Below, piece after piece: positions 1 to 8,235 of a DNA stretch of 55,978 nt (within the stretch, counting starts at the first letter, position 1; every line of letters starts with the position of its first letter). The notes beneath the pieces were generated by a model, which worked only from the letters and a program-made list of their open reading frames with translations, made no database searches and was not told the origin of the DNA. The stretch lies in the NCBI GenBank assembly GCA_937983055.1, contig CALJLA010000117.1:1-55978 (forward strand), written 5' to 3'. Both the position numbers and the translations under genes were made by a program. This DNA is from an uncultured Pseudomonadota bacterium. GTDB lineage: Bacteria > Pseudomonadota > Gammaproteobacteria > Burkholderiales > Eutrophovitaceae.

Positions 1-707
1 CCGCGCTGGCAATCGGCCATGCCACCGGCGGCGCGTTCGACGTCACGGTGCAGCCGCTGTGGGCGCTGTATGCCGAGCACTTTTCATCGCCCGCTGCCGA
101 CCCGGACGGCCCGGCAGCAGCGGCAATCGCGCAGGCGCTCGCCCGCGTGGACTTTCGCCGCGTGCGCGTGACCGAGCGGGCGATCGTGTTCGGGCAGCCG
201 GGCATGGCGATCACCCTGAACGGTATTGCCCAGGGCTACATCACCGACCGTGTCACCGGGCTGCTGCGCAACCAGGGGCTGCGCGATGTGCTGGTGAACA
301 TGGGCGAGCACCGCGCGCTCGGCGCCCATCCCGACGGCTCGCCCTGGCGCATCGGCCTTGCCGATCCGCAGCGCTTCTGGCGCAGCCGCGGCTCGCTGCC
401 GCTCACCGACTGCGCGGTGGCCACTTCCGGCGGCTACGGCACGCCGTTCGATGCAAGCGGGCGTCATCACCATCTATTCGATCCGGGCAGCGGCCGCAGC
501 GCCGCGCATTACCGCAGCGTCACCGTGATTGCGCCCGACGCCACCACTGCAGACGCCCTGTCGACCGGGCTCACTGCAATGGCGCCGGAGCGGGCGCACG
601 CCGTGCTGCGCGCATGGCCGCAGGCGGGCGCGCTGTTCGTCGGCAGCGACGGACGCGAATGGTCGGCGGGCTCGGTGCCCGCCCTCCGGGACATCGCCCG
701 CGGCTGA
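1..707 (+). CDS. apbE: FAD:protein FMN transferase (ApbE family), 3' part
   Basis: Partial gene; the 5' end lies before the window. The frame is open from base 3 and opens with ATGGAFDVTV, the conserved start of the ApbE core. ApbE attaches FMN covalently to threonine in target flavoproteins such as RNF/NQR subunits, normally in the periplasm. Visible landmarks are the LNGIAQGYITD stretch (about base 213), the VNMGEHRALG strand and, near the C-terminus, the conserved TADALSTGLTAM block that carries the metal-binding Asp/Thr. The internal GTG at 48 is not the true start because homology continues upstream of it. The target flavoprotein is not in this window. Confidence 0.93.
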   Translation, partial: ALAIGHATGGAFDVTVQPLWALYAEHFSSPAADPDGPAAAAIAQALARVDFRRVRVTERAIVFGQPGMAITLNGIAQGYITDRVTGLLRNQGLRDVLVNMGEHRALGAHPDGSPWRIGLADPQRFWRSRGSLPLTDCAVATSGGYGTPFDASGRHHHLFDPGSGRSAAHYRSVTVIAPDATTADALSTGLTAMAPERAHAVLRAWPQAGALFVGSDGREWSAGSVPALRDIARG

Positions 708-719
708 AGCGCCCGCGTT

Positions 720-986
720 TCACCCGCGCCCGCGCGAGCCGCGCAGCGCTGCGACCAGCGACGCGATCGACACCCCGAGCAGCACCGGGTAGATCAGCAG
801 CAGATCGACACGGATGTTGCATTCGCCGCTGCACAGAATGCGCGCGTACATCAGGTATTCGTAGCCGCCGTACGCTGCCCACATCAGCGCGGAGACCAGG
901 GCGACGGTCTTGCGGCGGCGGCGCCACAGCAGCGCAAAAACGGCGGCCACCGGCAGCGCCGCCCACGGATAGGGAATGAAGATCAT
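720..986 (-). CDS. small hydrophobic membrane protein, unknown function
   Basis: An 88-aa protein with about three predicted transmembrane helices (roughly residues 5-22, 27-47 and 61-80) separated by a basic RRRRK loop. A Cys pair (CSGEC) lies between helices 2 and 3, probably on the opposite side of the membrane from the basic loop. I chose the ATG at 986 because the hydrophobic protein begins there; longer upstream starts add a Cys/Trp-rich tail that looks non-coding. It converges with apbE, whose stop is 12 bases away. I recognise no family. Confidence 0.6.
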   Translation of the reverse strand: MIFIPYPWAALPVAAVFALLWRRRRKTVALVSALMWAAYGGYEYLMYARILCSGECNIRVDLLLIYPVLLGVSIASLVAALRGSRGRG

Positions 987-1151
987 GGGAAGGCAGTCGC
1001 TCTGGGCGATTGTCAACTCAGGCAGTCTGCACCAGCCGTACCCGCATTGCCAGCAGCCGACGCTTTGGCGCGGCGGTGAGCCGAGCGCCGCCACACCGCG
1101 CCTTCAGTCGATTACCGCATGATCGCGCCGCCCGGTCGCCGGTTTCCGCCG

Positions 1152-2594
1152 TCAGATCTCTCCGCCCGCGAACAGGCTCTTCTTCACCACCGCGTGCATG
1201 CCCCAGTTGCCGTCCACCACCTGGGTCACGCCGAAGTCCACCGCGATGGACATCAGCGACACCGCTTCGTCTTCCGACAGACCCTGCGTCGTCATCAGGA
1301 AGTGGCGCATCTTGCGGAACGCATCGCGCATCGCCAGATCGGTGGAAGACTTCGAATAGATCTCGGACTGCGCCTTCGCGCCGAGATCGGCCAGGTAGTT
1401 CGGAAAACTGAAGCCGTGCACCACGAACTCGTCCTTGGTCTCCAGCAGCGGATAGTTGAGTTTTTCCAAGGGGGTGCCGGCGAGCGAGGCTTTCTTGTGC
1501 AGGATGAGCTGGAAGGTGCCGGTCAGCGAGCATTCGATCGCGGTGCCGCACAGCTCCGAATCGCCCTGGGAGGCATGCGGATCGCCCACCGACAGCAGCC
1601 CGCCGGCCACCGCCACCGGGTAGTACATGGTGGCGCCCTTGCCGATGCGCCAGTTGTCGATGTTGCCGCCGGTGTAGCTGGGCGGAATCGAGTCCACCAT
1701 GTCGGCTTCGGCCGGCGCCAGCCCCATCACGCCGAAATGCGGACGGATCGGCACCCGCACATTCTTGAGGATGCCCCAGTTCTCCTTGACGGTGCTGTGG
1801 TCTACTGGCACGCCGGGATAGTCGATGATCTTGTGCACCACGCCGAACGGGTCGGTCTGCGGCGTCCACTTGAAGTTGTACAGCGCCTTGGCCCAGTTGC
1901 GCTCGCCGGTGGCATCGACCTCATAGATGGTGATGACCTCGCGCTTTTTCGGCTCTTCGATCTGGTCGTTGAAGTGAAAGCCCCACCACGCGGCCGCGTT
2001 GCTGCCGAAGGCCTTGCCCTTGAAATTTGGGTTGCCGCACGGCCGCGGCGTCACGTCGATGATGCGCACCTCGAGGATGTCGCCCGGCTCCGCGCCCTTC
2101 ACCGCGACCGGTCCGGTGCAGATATGCACACCGAGACCTTCTCCTGCCCCGCGACCAAACAGCGATGCATCCATCGGGCCGGCCCCGCGGCGGTCGACGC
2201 CTTTGCGCTTCTTGTCCCAATAGAACACGCTCTCGGCGCCGGGATCGCCTTTCACCATGCGCTCGGCATCGTCGTTGGCGTGGTGCGTCAGCGTCTCGAT
2301 GGTGACAAAGTCGCCCGACTCCACTTCCACCACCGGCTTGAGCACCCTGCTGAAGTAGCCCCAGTGCACCGTCTTGTCGCTCGCCGGAATGTGGAAGTGG
2401 CTGAGCGTCATGCGCTTCAGGCCGGTATCGGCATGCGCCAGCGAAGCCGCGCCGATGGAGCCGAGCGCGGCTGCCGCGCCTGCGAGCGCCCCGCCCTGCA
2501 GGAATCCGCGCCGTCCGGTGTCCGGCTGCGGCGTGGCGGTCGCCCCGGTTTCGTCCGCCCCGGTGCACGCGGTGTGGGTGTGGTCGCATCCCAT
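1152..2594 (-). CDS. Tat-exported acetamidase/formamidase family protein
   Basis: A 480-aa FmdA/AmdA-family amide hydrolase, which releases ammonia from short amides. The ATG at 2594 is preceded by a GAGGGG ribosome binding site. The N-terminus carries a twin-arginine signal (GRRGFLQ, then an Ala-rich helix ending LAHA), so the folded enzyme should be periplasmic, whereas the classical FmdA is cytosolic. Family landmarks are the HHAND segment, GAEPGD, RPHFG, SIPPSYTGGNIDNW and the GDPHASQGDSE metal-site region. It is only distantly similar to the second formamidase homologue at 53115-54371. No transporter or regulator lies beside it, and it is divergent from the hemerythrin gene. The substrate is inferred from the family only. 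Confidence 0.9.
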   Translation of the reverse strand: MGCDHTHTACTGADETGATATPQPDTGRRGFLQGGALAGAAAALGSIGAASLAHADTGLKRMTLSHFHIPASDKTVHWGYFSRVLKPVVEVESGDFVTIETLTHHANDDAERMVKGDPGAESVFYWDKKRKGVDRRGAGPMDASLFGRGAGEGLGVHICTGPVAVKGAEPGDILEVRIIDVTPRPCGNPNFKGKAFGSNAAAWWGFHFNDQIEEPKKREVITIYEVDATGERNWAKALYNFKWTPQTDPFGVVHKIIDYPGVPVDHSTVKENWGILKNVRVPIRPHFGVMGLAPAEADMVDSIPPSYTGGNIDNWRIGKGATMYYPVAVAGGLLSVGDPHASQGDSELCGTAIECSLTGTFQLILHKKASLAGTPLEKLNYPLLETKDEFVVHGFSFPNYLADLGAKAQSEIYSKSSTDLAMRDAFRKMRHFLMTTQGLSEDEAVSLMSIAVDFGVTQVVDGNWGMHAVVKKSLFAGGEI

Positions 2595-2882
2595 TCTGGA
2601 GTCCCCTCTTCTGCCTGCTGTGGATGATCCGGCGCCGCGTCCTGCGGCACCGCGCGACCGGCAGTTGCGCGCGGTCGATGCAGCGCCCCATTGCAACGAC
2701 GGTGCCACGCCCGCACAAGTGAGCCCCCGGCCGGCAAACAACCCGAATTCAGCAACTTGCAGCGCTCATACGAAGCAGACTTTCAGGGCGGGCGCACAAT
2801 CACCGCTCGCGTCAAACTGCCCTGGCCCCCGAATGGTGCGGCGCGAAGAGCCGCCGCAAGGGCGAAACGGGTTCACCGGGAC

Positions 2883-2924
2883 ATGACTCAGGTCAATGGG
2901 TCAATCGCGACGGGCCGGTATCTA
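2883..2924 (+). promoter_or_regulatory. FNR/Dnr-type box and -10 element upstream of hemerythrin
   Basis: An inverted repeat ATGAC-TCAG-GTCAA lies at 2883-2896, with perfect TGAC/GTCA half-sites spaced by four bases, as in CRP/FNR-family (FNR, Dnr, Anr) sites. A TATCTA hexamer at 2919-2924 would place the transcription start near 2931, which puts the box centre at -41.5, the class II activation position. The downstream gene encodes a hemerythrin, a fitting target for oxygen or nitric oxide control. The rest of the 2595-2955 gap (2595-2882) shows only the upstream region of the divergent amidase gene and nothing else I can name. Confidence 0.6.
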
Positions 2925-2955
2925 TGTTGCGAAGCTTTCGACAACGGAGCGTGCG

Positions 2956-3510
2956 ATGAGCGAGGGTATCGACCGCTGGGACCGGGAGCACCGGAATTTT
3001 GCGCGGCTGCTAGACGCGTTCGAGTCGCAGCTTTCAGCGCTGCGTGGGAACGGCGACCCGGATTACGACCTGATGCTCGACATCATGGATTACCTGACCG
3101 GGTACAGCGACAGCGTCCACCATCCGCGCGAGGATGTGATCTTCGCAAAGGTGGCGCAATGCGATCCGTCGGCGGCGCAGGCGGTGGAAGAACTTGCCGG
3201 CCAGCACCAGAAGATGGCCGACGACGGCCGGCTGCTGCGCTCGCGCCTGCAGAGCATCGTGAACGGCGCCGTGGAATCGCGCGACGCGATCGAATCCGGC
3301 GGGCGCGAGTACGTCGACACGTTGCGCCGTCACATGGAAAAGGAGTACCGCGAGGTGTTTCCGGTGGCGCGCAAAGTCCTGACAGCGGCAGACTGGGAAC
3401 AAGTCGACGCGGAACGCGGCGCGTTGCAGGCCGACCCGCTGACCGAGGAACGTCTCGGCCAGCAGTATGCCGCGCTGCGCAGGCTGATCGGCGCGCCCGG
3501 GAGACGGTAA
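2956..3510 (+). CDS. hemerythrin (HHE) domain protein
   Basis: A 184-aa four-helix hemerythrin-like protein with a non-heme di-iron site that can bind oxygen or nitric oxide, or serve in iron-sulfur repair. Probable ligands are in DREHRNF (helix 1), HHPREDVIF (helix 2), GQHQKM (helix 3) and RRHMEKEYREVF (helix 4). The ATG at 2956 has GGAG seven bases upstream; the longer GTG-type start at 2896 would run through the FNR-type box and is rejected. The C-terminal 40 residues are helical and charged. No signal peptide, so it is cytosolic. Its promoter suggests anaerobic or NO-responsive expression. Confidence 0.9.
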   Translation: MSEGIDRWDREHRNFARLLDAFESQLSALRGNGDPDYDLMLDIMDYLTGYSDSVHHPREDVIFAKVAQCDPSAAQAVEELAGQHQKMADDGRLLRSRLQSIVNGAVESRDAIESGGREYVDTLRRHMEKEYREVFPVARKVLTAADWEQVDAERGALQADPLTEERLGQQYAALRRLIGAPGRR

Positions 3511-3607
3511 AGGCGCAGCGCGCTTCGCAGCGGCGTCGCAACAATCGCCAAGCCGCCCGGATACGCCTCGACCTCCTGCCCCCGCCGACCCTTCGCGCGG
3601 TCCGGGC

Positions 3608-4705
3608 TCAGCCCTTCAGCGCGCGGTACAGAAACGGCAGGCTGACGTCCATCCGGTAGTCGATGTCGGAGTGGTCGTCGTCGAACTCCTCGTAGGTATG
3701 GCGGATGCCGGCGGCGGCGAGCCGTTTCGACAGAATGCGCGCGCCATAGTGGATCTGGTACTGATCGCGCCAGCCGCAGTCGATGTAGATGCCGCGCAGC
3801 GATTTCAGATTCGCGCGGTATTTCGTTACCAGGTTGATGGGGTCGTGGGCCTGCCATTTTGCCCAGCGCTTGCCGAGCGGCTCGCCCGACTCCAGGTTGA
3901 ACGGCACGCGGAATCCCAATGGCGCGCGCGGATCGGGATCGTAGGTGGCCGCCATGCAGATGTTCATCAGCGCATGGCCTTCGGCATGCGAGAGCTTCTC
4001 CTTCTTCCAGACGCGGTCGAGAAAACGGCGGATGCGACCGTCATCCAGGCCATCGGCCAACCCTTTGCGCCCGGCCTCGGCGCGCGCGTCGTACCTGCCG
4101 GGCTGACGCTTCGGGCTGCGATGTTTGGCCAGCTCGTTCAGCGTGTTCGGCCAGTCGCGCCAGTAGATGAAGTCGAAATACGCGTCGCCGGAGTGATTCG
4201 CGATTGCGCCCCAGGTTTTCGGATACAGCATGCCGTGCAGCATCGCGCCGTAGCCGCCCGAGGATTTGCCGAAGCAGCCGCGATGCTCGCGCGAAGCCAG
4301 CGTGCGGAACTCGCGGTCGACAAAAGGCACGATCTCGCGCGTCAGATAGTCGGCGTAGCGCCCGATCGCGGATGAATTGACGTACTGATTGCCGCCGAGC
4401 GCGGTGAAGCAGTCGGGGAACACCACGATGACCGGCCCCATCTTATGCCCGTGGATCAGCCGCGCCGCACGCTCGGGCAGGTTGTCGCCGAACGGCTTCC
4501 AGTTGGCATGCGCCAGACCCGATCCGGTGAAGCCGACCAGGTCGTAGAGCACCGGAAATCGCCTGCGGCCGTCGTACTGCGGCGGCAGCCACACGCCGAC
4601 GTTGCGCACGTGCGGGTCGCGCAGCGGATTGTCCCTGAGAATCTTCGACGTGTGCTCCAGCACCACCATCGTGCCGGCCGGACCTTTGAGACGCTTGAGT
4701 GCCAT
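3608..4705 (-). CDS. alpha/beta-hydrolase, esterase D/enterochelin-esterase-like
   Basis: A 365-aa serine hydrolase of the putative esterase family. The nucleophile elbow is GKSSGGYGA (Ser near residue 149), a catalytic Asp is likely near CGWRDQY, and the His is in DDDHSDIDYR close to the C-terminus. The VGFTGSG segment probably forms the oxyanion loop. There is no signal peptide. A charged insertion (about residues 195-250) caps the active site. The gene stands alone, divergent from the enolase-superfamily gene. The substrate cannot be told from sequence. Confidence 0.85.
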   Translation of the reverse strand: MALKRLKGPAGTMVVLEHTSKILRDNPLRDPHVRNVGVWLPPQYDGRRRFPVLYDLVGFTGSGLAHANWKPFGDNLPERAARLIHGHKMGPVIVVFPDCFTALGGNQYVNSSAIGRYADYLTREIVPFVDREFRTLASREHRGCFGKSSGGYGAMLHGMLYPKTWGAIANHSGDAYFDFIYWRDWPNTLNELAKHRSPKRQPGRYDARAEAGRKGLADGLDDGRIRRFLDRVWKKEKLSHAEGHALMNICMAATYDPDPRAPLGFRVPFNLESGEPLGKRWAKWQAHDPINLVTKYRANLKSLRGIYIDCGWRDQYQIHYGARILSKRLAAAGIRHTYEEFDDDHSDIDYRMDVSLPFLYRALKG

Positions 4706-4828
4706 CGGATCGAATGCGCGTTAGCAAAGGGTGCGATTGTGACATGGCCATCGTCGCCGCGAAAAAGGCTGGCCTGAGCCGTGCCCGTGCAGTACCTTCT
4801 CGGCTTCGGCAAGACCGGGAGGGGCCGC

Positions 4829-5956
4829 GTGAAGATCACCGACATCCAGGCGTTCGAGCTGGTCGGGCCGCCGTTGCCCGAGCCGATGAAGCCGGCCTGG
4901 GCACCGGGCAGCGAGTGGCGGCGCTGGGGCGGCACCATCGTCAAGGTCTTCACCGACGAAGGCATCGTCGGCATCGGCTCGCCCGGCTACACGGTTTCGC
5001 CGCTGATCGACACCTGGATCAAACCGCAGCTCGTCGGGCGCGACCCGTTCGCGCTCGAGCAGCATGCACGCATCTTCCGCAACGCCGGTGCCGGCTGGGG
5101 CGTGGAGATCGCCCTGTGGGACATCATCGGCAAGGCCTGCGGCCAGCCGCTGTACAAGCTGTGGGGTGGTTACCGGGACCGCATGCCGGCTTATGCTTCC
5201 TGTATCGAGGTGCGCGCGCCCGCGCGGCGCGCCGACGACATCCAGCGAGTCAAGAGCGCCGGCTGGCGCGCCTCCAAGCTGCGCATCCACGAGCACACGA
5301 TCAAATCGGACATCGCCCAGGTGGAGGCGGTGCGCCGCGCAGTGGGCGACGAATTCACGCTGATGGTCGACGCCAACCAGGCGCAGTTGCCCGGCACCCT
5401 GCAACCGCAACCTGGGCCGGTGTGGAACTACGAGCGCGCGCTGCACACCGCGCGCGAGTTGGAGCGCCTCGGCGTCTACTGGCTGGAAGAGCCGCTCGAC
5501 CGCTACGACTTCGACAATCTTGCGCGGCTGGCAGCCGCGGTGGACATTCCGATCGCCGGCGGCGAGAACAATGCCGGGCTGCATGAATACCGCTGGCTGG
5601 TCGAGCGGCATTGCTACGACATTCTGCAGCCGGAAGCAATGGTCGGCGAGACGATGTCGCAGATTCGCAAGGCCTGCGCGCTCGCAGAATTGCACCACAT
5701 GCCGTGCGCGCCACACCATGGCGGCGGCGGGCTGGGATTCGTCGCCCACCTGCACCTGTGCGCCTCGCTGCCCAACTGCCCGTACGTGGAGGTTTTCCAC
5801 GACCTGCCGGGCTTCAGCAGCGACATCTTCCAGTGGTATCTCGCCGAGCCGATCGGACTCGATCCGGCCGACGGCTGCATGCCGCTGCCGCAGAAGCCGG
5901 GCCTCGGCGTCGAACTGGATGAAGACAAGATCCGGCGCTTTGCGCGAGCGCAGTGA
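4829..5956 (+). CDS. mandelate racemase/muconate lactonizing enzyme family protein (enolase superfamily)
   Basis: A 375-aa enolase-superfamily enzyme, probably a sugar-acid dehydratase or racemase working through a Mg-stabilised enolate. The GTG at 4829 is preferred because GGGAGGGG lies just upstream; the earlier GTG at 4781 has no such signal. The N-terminal capping domain is followed by the barrel with SKLRIH (base region), metal ligands in MVDANQ, LEEPLD and GGENN (about residues 181, 221, 246), and a His pair in CAPHHGGGG on the C-terminal barrel strands. It opens a run of five catabolic genes. The specific substrate is not determined. Confidence 0.9.
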   Translation: MKITDIQAFELVGPPLPEPMKPAWAPGSEWRRWGGTIVKVFTDEGIVGIGSPGYTVSPLIDTWIKPQLVGRDPFALEQHARIFRNAGAGWGVEIALWDIIGKACGQPLYKLWGGYRDRMPAYASCIEVRAPARRADDIQRVKSAGWRASKLRIHEHTIKSDIAQVEAVRRAVGDEFTLMVDANQAQLPGTLQPQPGPVWNYERALHTARELERLGVYWLEEPLDRYDFDNLARLAAAVDIPIAGGENNAGLHEYRWLVERHCYDILQPEAMVGETMSQIRKACALAELHHMPCAPHHGGGGLGFVAHLHLCASLPNCPYVEVFHDLPGFSSDIFQWYLAEPIGLDPADGCMPLPQKPGLGVELDEDKIRRFARAQ

Positions 5957-6010
5957 AGGCCCTGGCCGCGGCACTGCAATGCTGAACGCGTGCGCATGGA
6001 GCTGCCTCCG

Positions 6011-7402
6011 ATGAGTCAGGTGTCGGCATCGACACGCGCTTCGGCTAATCCATACGCCTACGACCCGGCGGCGGTCGAGGAGCCGCCGCGCAGCATCGCC
6101 GGCGCCCTGCGGCGCATCGGCCCCGGCATGCTGCTCACCGCCGCGATCGTCGGCACCGGCGAGCTCATCGCGACGACCCGTCTCGGCGCCGATGTCGGCT
6201 TCGTGATGCTGTGGGCGATTCTCGGCAGCTGTCTGATCAAGACGGTCGTGCAGGCGGTGTGGGGCCGCTACACCATCGTTACCGGCGAAACCGCGATGTC
6301 CGCCATGAATCATGTTCCGGGACCGCGGCTGCTCGGCGTCAACTGGCTGTGCTGGAGCTGGGCCGCAATGACCCTGCTCGCCATCTCGCTGATTGGCGCG
6401 ATGTACGCGGGCGCGGCGCAGGTCATGGCGCGCGCCGTGCCGGGTATCCCGCTGGGCGTGTGGGTGGTGGCTCTGGCCGGGCTGACGCTTTTCGCCCTGC
6501 TCGGCGGCACCTACCGGCGCATCGAGCGGATGACGGTATGGATGGTCGCCACCTTTACCCTGATGACGGTGTTCGCCGCCGGCGTGCTGACCGGCTACCC
6601 GGAGTATTTCACCTGGCGTGCCGCGGGCGAAGGGCTGCTGTTCGGTTTGCCGGAGGAAGGCATTGTCATCGCCATCGCGGTGTTCGGCATCACCGGCGTC
6701 AACTCCGGCGAGTTGTTTGCCTATCCCTACTGGTGCGTGGAAAAGGGTTACGCCCGTTTCACCGGCCCACGCGAGAACAGCGAGGCCTGGCGGCGGCGCG
6801 CGGCTGGCTGGATACGGGTGATGCATTTCGACATTCTCGTGTCGATGCTGGTGTACACGCTTGCCACCGTGGCGTTCTATTTCCTTGGCGCAGGGGTGCT
6901 TCACACGCTTGGCCGGATACCCGAGGGAGACGAAACCATCCAGGTGCTGTCCGCCATGTACAGCGAGACCATGGGCGAGTTCGGCCTGTATCTCTTCTAC
7001 GTCGGCGCACTGTTCGTGCTCTACAGCACGATTTTTTCCGCGACCGCGGCCAATTCCCGGATCTTTGCCGACCTCGCGCGTCTCGCCGGCGCATTCGGCC
7101 AGGACGATCACGCATCCCGCGTCCGCTGGCAGAATCTGCTCATCGTAGGGTTGACGCTGATCCCGTGCGCGGTGTATTTCGGCACCGGGGAGCCGGTGCA
7201 GATGGTCAAGGCCGGCGGCATCGTCCTGGCGCTGATGCTGCCGGTGATCGCCGTATCGGTGGTGTACCTGCGGCACCGCCGTCTTCCGCAGGATGTCGTG
7301 CCCGGCCCTCTGGTTACCGCCACGCTGTGGCTGGTATCCGCGCTGACCGTGGTGACGATGTCGGCGTTCGCGCTGATGCAGCTCGGCGTGCTGGCCCGCT
7401 AG
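6011..7402 (+). CDS. Nramp-family-like membrane transporter, non-canonical motifs
   Basis: A 463-aa polytopic membrane protein with about 11 hydrophobic helices in the arrangement of Nramp divalent-metal transporters (SLC11, LeuT fold). In helix 1 the canonical DPGN metal motif is replaced by GTGEL after GPGMLLTAA, and in the helix 6 region the MPH motif is replaced by GITGVNSGEL. The substrate may therefore not be Mn or Fe. The ATG at 6011 has GGAG nine bases upstream; the GTG at 5990 is an alternative. It sits between an enolase-superfamily enzyme and oxidoreductases, so uptake of a substrate or a Mg cofactor for that pathway is possible, which is inference. Confidence 0.85.
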   Translation: MSQVSASTRASANPYAYDPAAVEEPPRSIAGALRRIGPGMLLTAAIVGTGELIATTRLGADVGFVMLWAILGSCLIKTVVQAVWGRYTIVTGETAMSAMNHVPGPRLLGVNWLCWSWAAMTLLAISLIGAMYAGAAQVMARAVPGIPLGVWVVALAGLTLFALLGGTYRRIERMTVWMVATFTLMTVFAAGVLTGYPEYFTWRAAGEGLLFGLPEEGIVIAIAVFGITGVNSGELFAYPYWCVEKGYARFTGPRENSEAWRRRAAGWIRVMHFDILVSMLVYTLATVAFYFLGAGVLHTLGRIPEGDETIQVLSAMYSETMGEFGLYLFYVGALFVLYSTIFSATAANSRIFADLARLAGAFGQDDHASRVRWQNLLIVGLTLIPCAVYFGTGEPVQMVKAGGIVLALMLPVIAVSVVYLRHRRLPQDVVPGPLVTATLWLVSALTVVTMSAFALMQLGVLAR

Positions 7403-7454
7403 GGTGGCACAGTCGCGGAAACACCATGCAGGGCATGACAAACAGGGAGGCAGC

Positions 7455-8195
7455 ATGACGCGCTTCAAGGACAAGGTCGCGCTGATCACCGGCGCGGGCA
7501 CCGGCATCGGGCTGGCGACCGCGCGGCGCATCGCAGAAGAAGGCGGCACCGTCGTCGCGGGAATACTTGACGACGCGCAGCGCGCCGCGGTCGGCGACTT
7601 CGACGCGGTGATTCTCGACGTGCGCTCGGAAGCAGCCTGGGACGACGCGCTCGGTCACCTCGTTCGCAGGCACGGCGGGCTGGACGTGCTGGTGAACAAT
7701 GCCGGCATCGCGCCGCTGGCCAGCGCCGAGGAGACCACCTGGGCGCTTTGGGACGACGTGATGTCGATCAATCTGAAGGGCAGCTTCATCGGCTGCCGGA
7801 AGGCGATTCCGCTGATGCGCAAGCGCGGCGGCGGCGCGATCGTCAACCTTTCCTCGATCAATGGCATTCGCGGCAACCGGCGGCTGGTCGCGTACGCGGC
7901 GTCAAAAGGGGCGATCGTGGCGATGACGATGTCGCTCGCGCTGGATCATGTCGGCGACAACATCCGTGTGAACTGCGTGTGTCCGGCCACCATCGACACC
8001 AACATGCCGCGCAGCCAGCTCGCCGAGGCGCCGGACCCGCAGGCGGCGATGCGCGCGCTCATCGAGAAACATCCGATCGGCCGCATGGCACGGCCGGAAG
8101 AAGTCGCTTCGACGATTGCCTTCCTCGCCAGCGAGGACGCCTCGTTTCTCACCGGACTGGCGGTGCCGGTCGACGGCGGGCGCAGCATCCGCTGA
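7455..8195 (+). CDS. short-chain dehydrogenase/reductase (SDR)
   Basis: A 246-aa classical SDR that oxidises or reduces an alcohol/ketone with NAD(P). The Rossmann motif TGAGTGIG is at residues 12-19, NNAG at 81-84, and the catalytic triad is Ser134, Tyr147 and Lys151. The C-terminal GLAVPVDGG is typical of the family. The ATG at 7455 follows AGGGAGG at a good distance. It probably forms an operon with the transporter upstream and the aldo/keto reductase downstream. FabG-like or sugar-acid dehydrogenase roles are equally possible. Confidence 0.93.
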   Translation: MTRFKDKVALITGAGTGIGLATARRIAEEGGTVVAGILDDAQRAAVGDFDAVILDVRSEAAWDDALGHLVRRHGGLDVLVNNAGIAPLASAEETTWALWDDVMSINLKGSFIGCRKAIPLMRKRGGGAIVNLSSINGIRGNRRLVAYAASKGAIVAMTMSLALDHVGDNIRVNCVCPATIDTNMPRSQLAEAPDPQAAMRALIEKHPIGRMARPEEVASTIAFLASEDASFLTGLAVPVDGGRSIR

Positions 8196-8235
8196 CGCGC
8201 CCCATGCCAGATAACCGCGCGATGCGCTGGAGAAC

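Noticed and set aside
1119..2627. Long + strand frame of 502 codons
   Set aside because: It is the antisense shadow of the formamidase homologue, whose family motifs are on the minus strand.
4721..7549. 942-codon minus-strand frame
   Set aside because: It runs antisense across the enolase-superfamily, transporter and SDR genes and holds only low-complexity His/Arg/Gly sequence.
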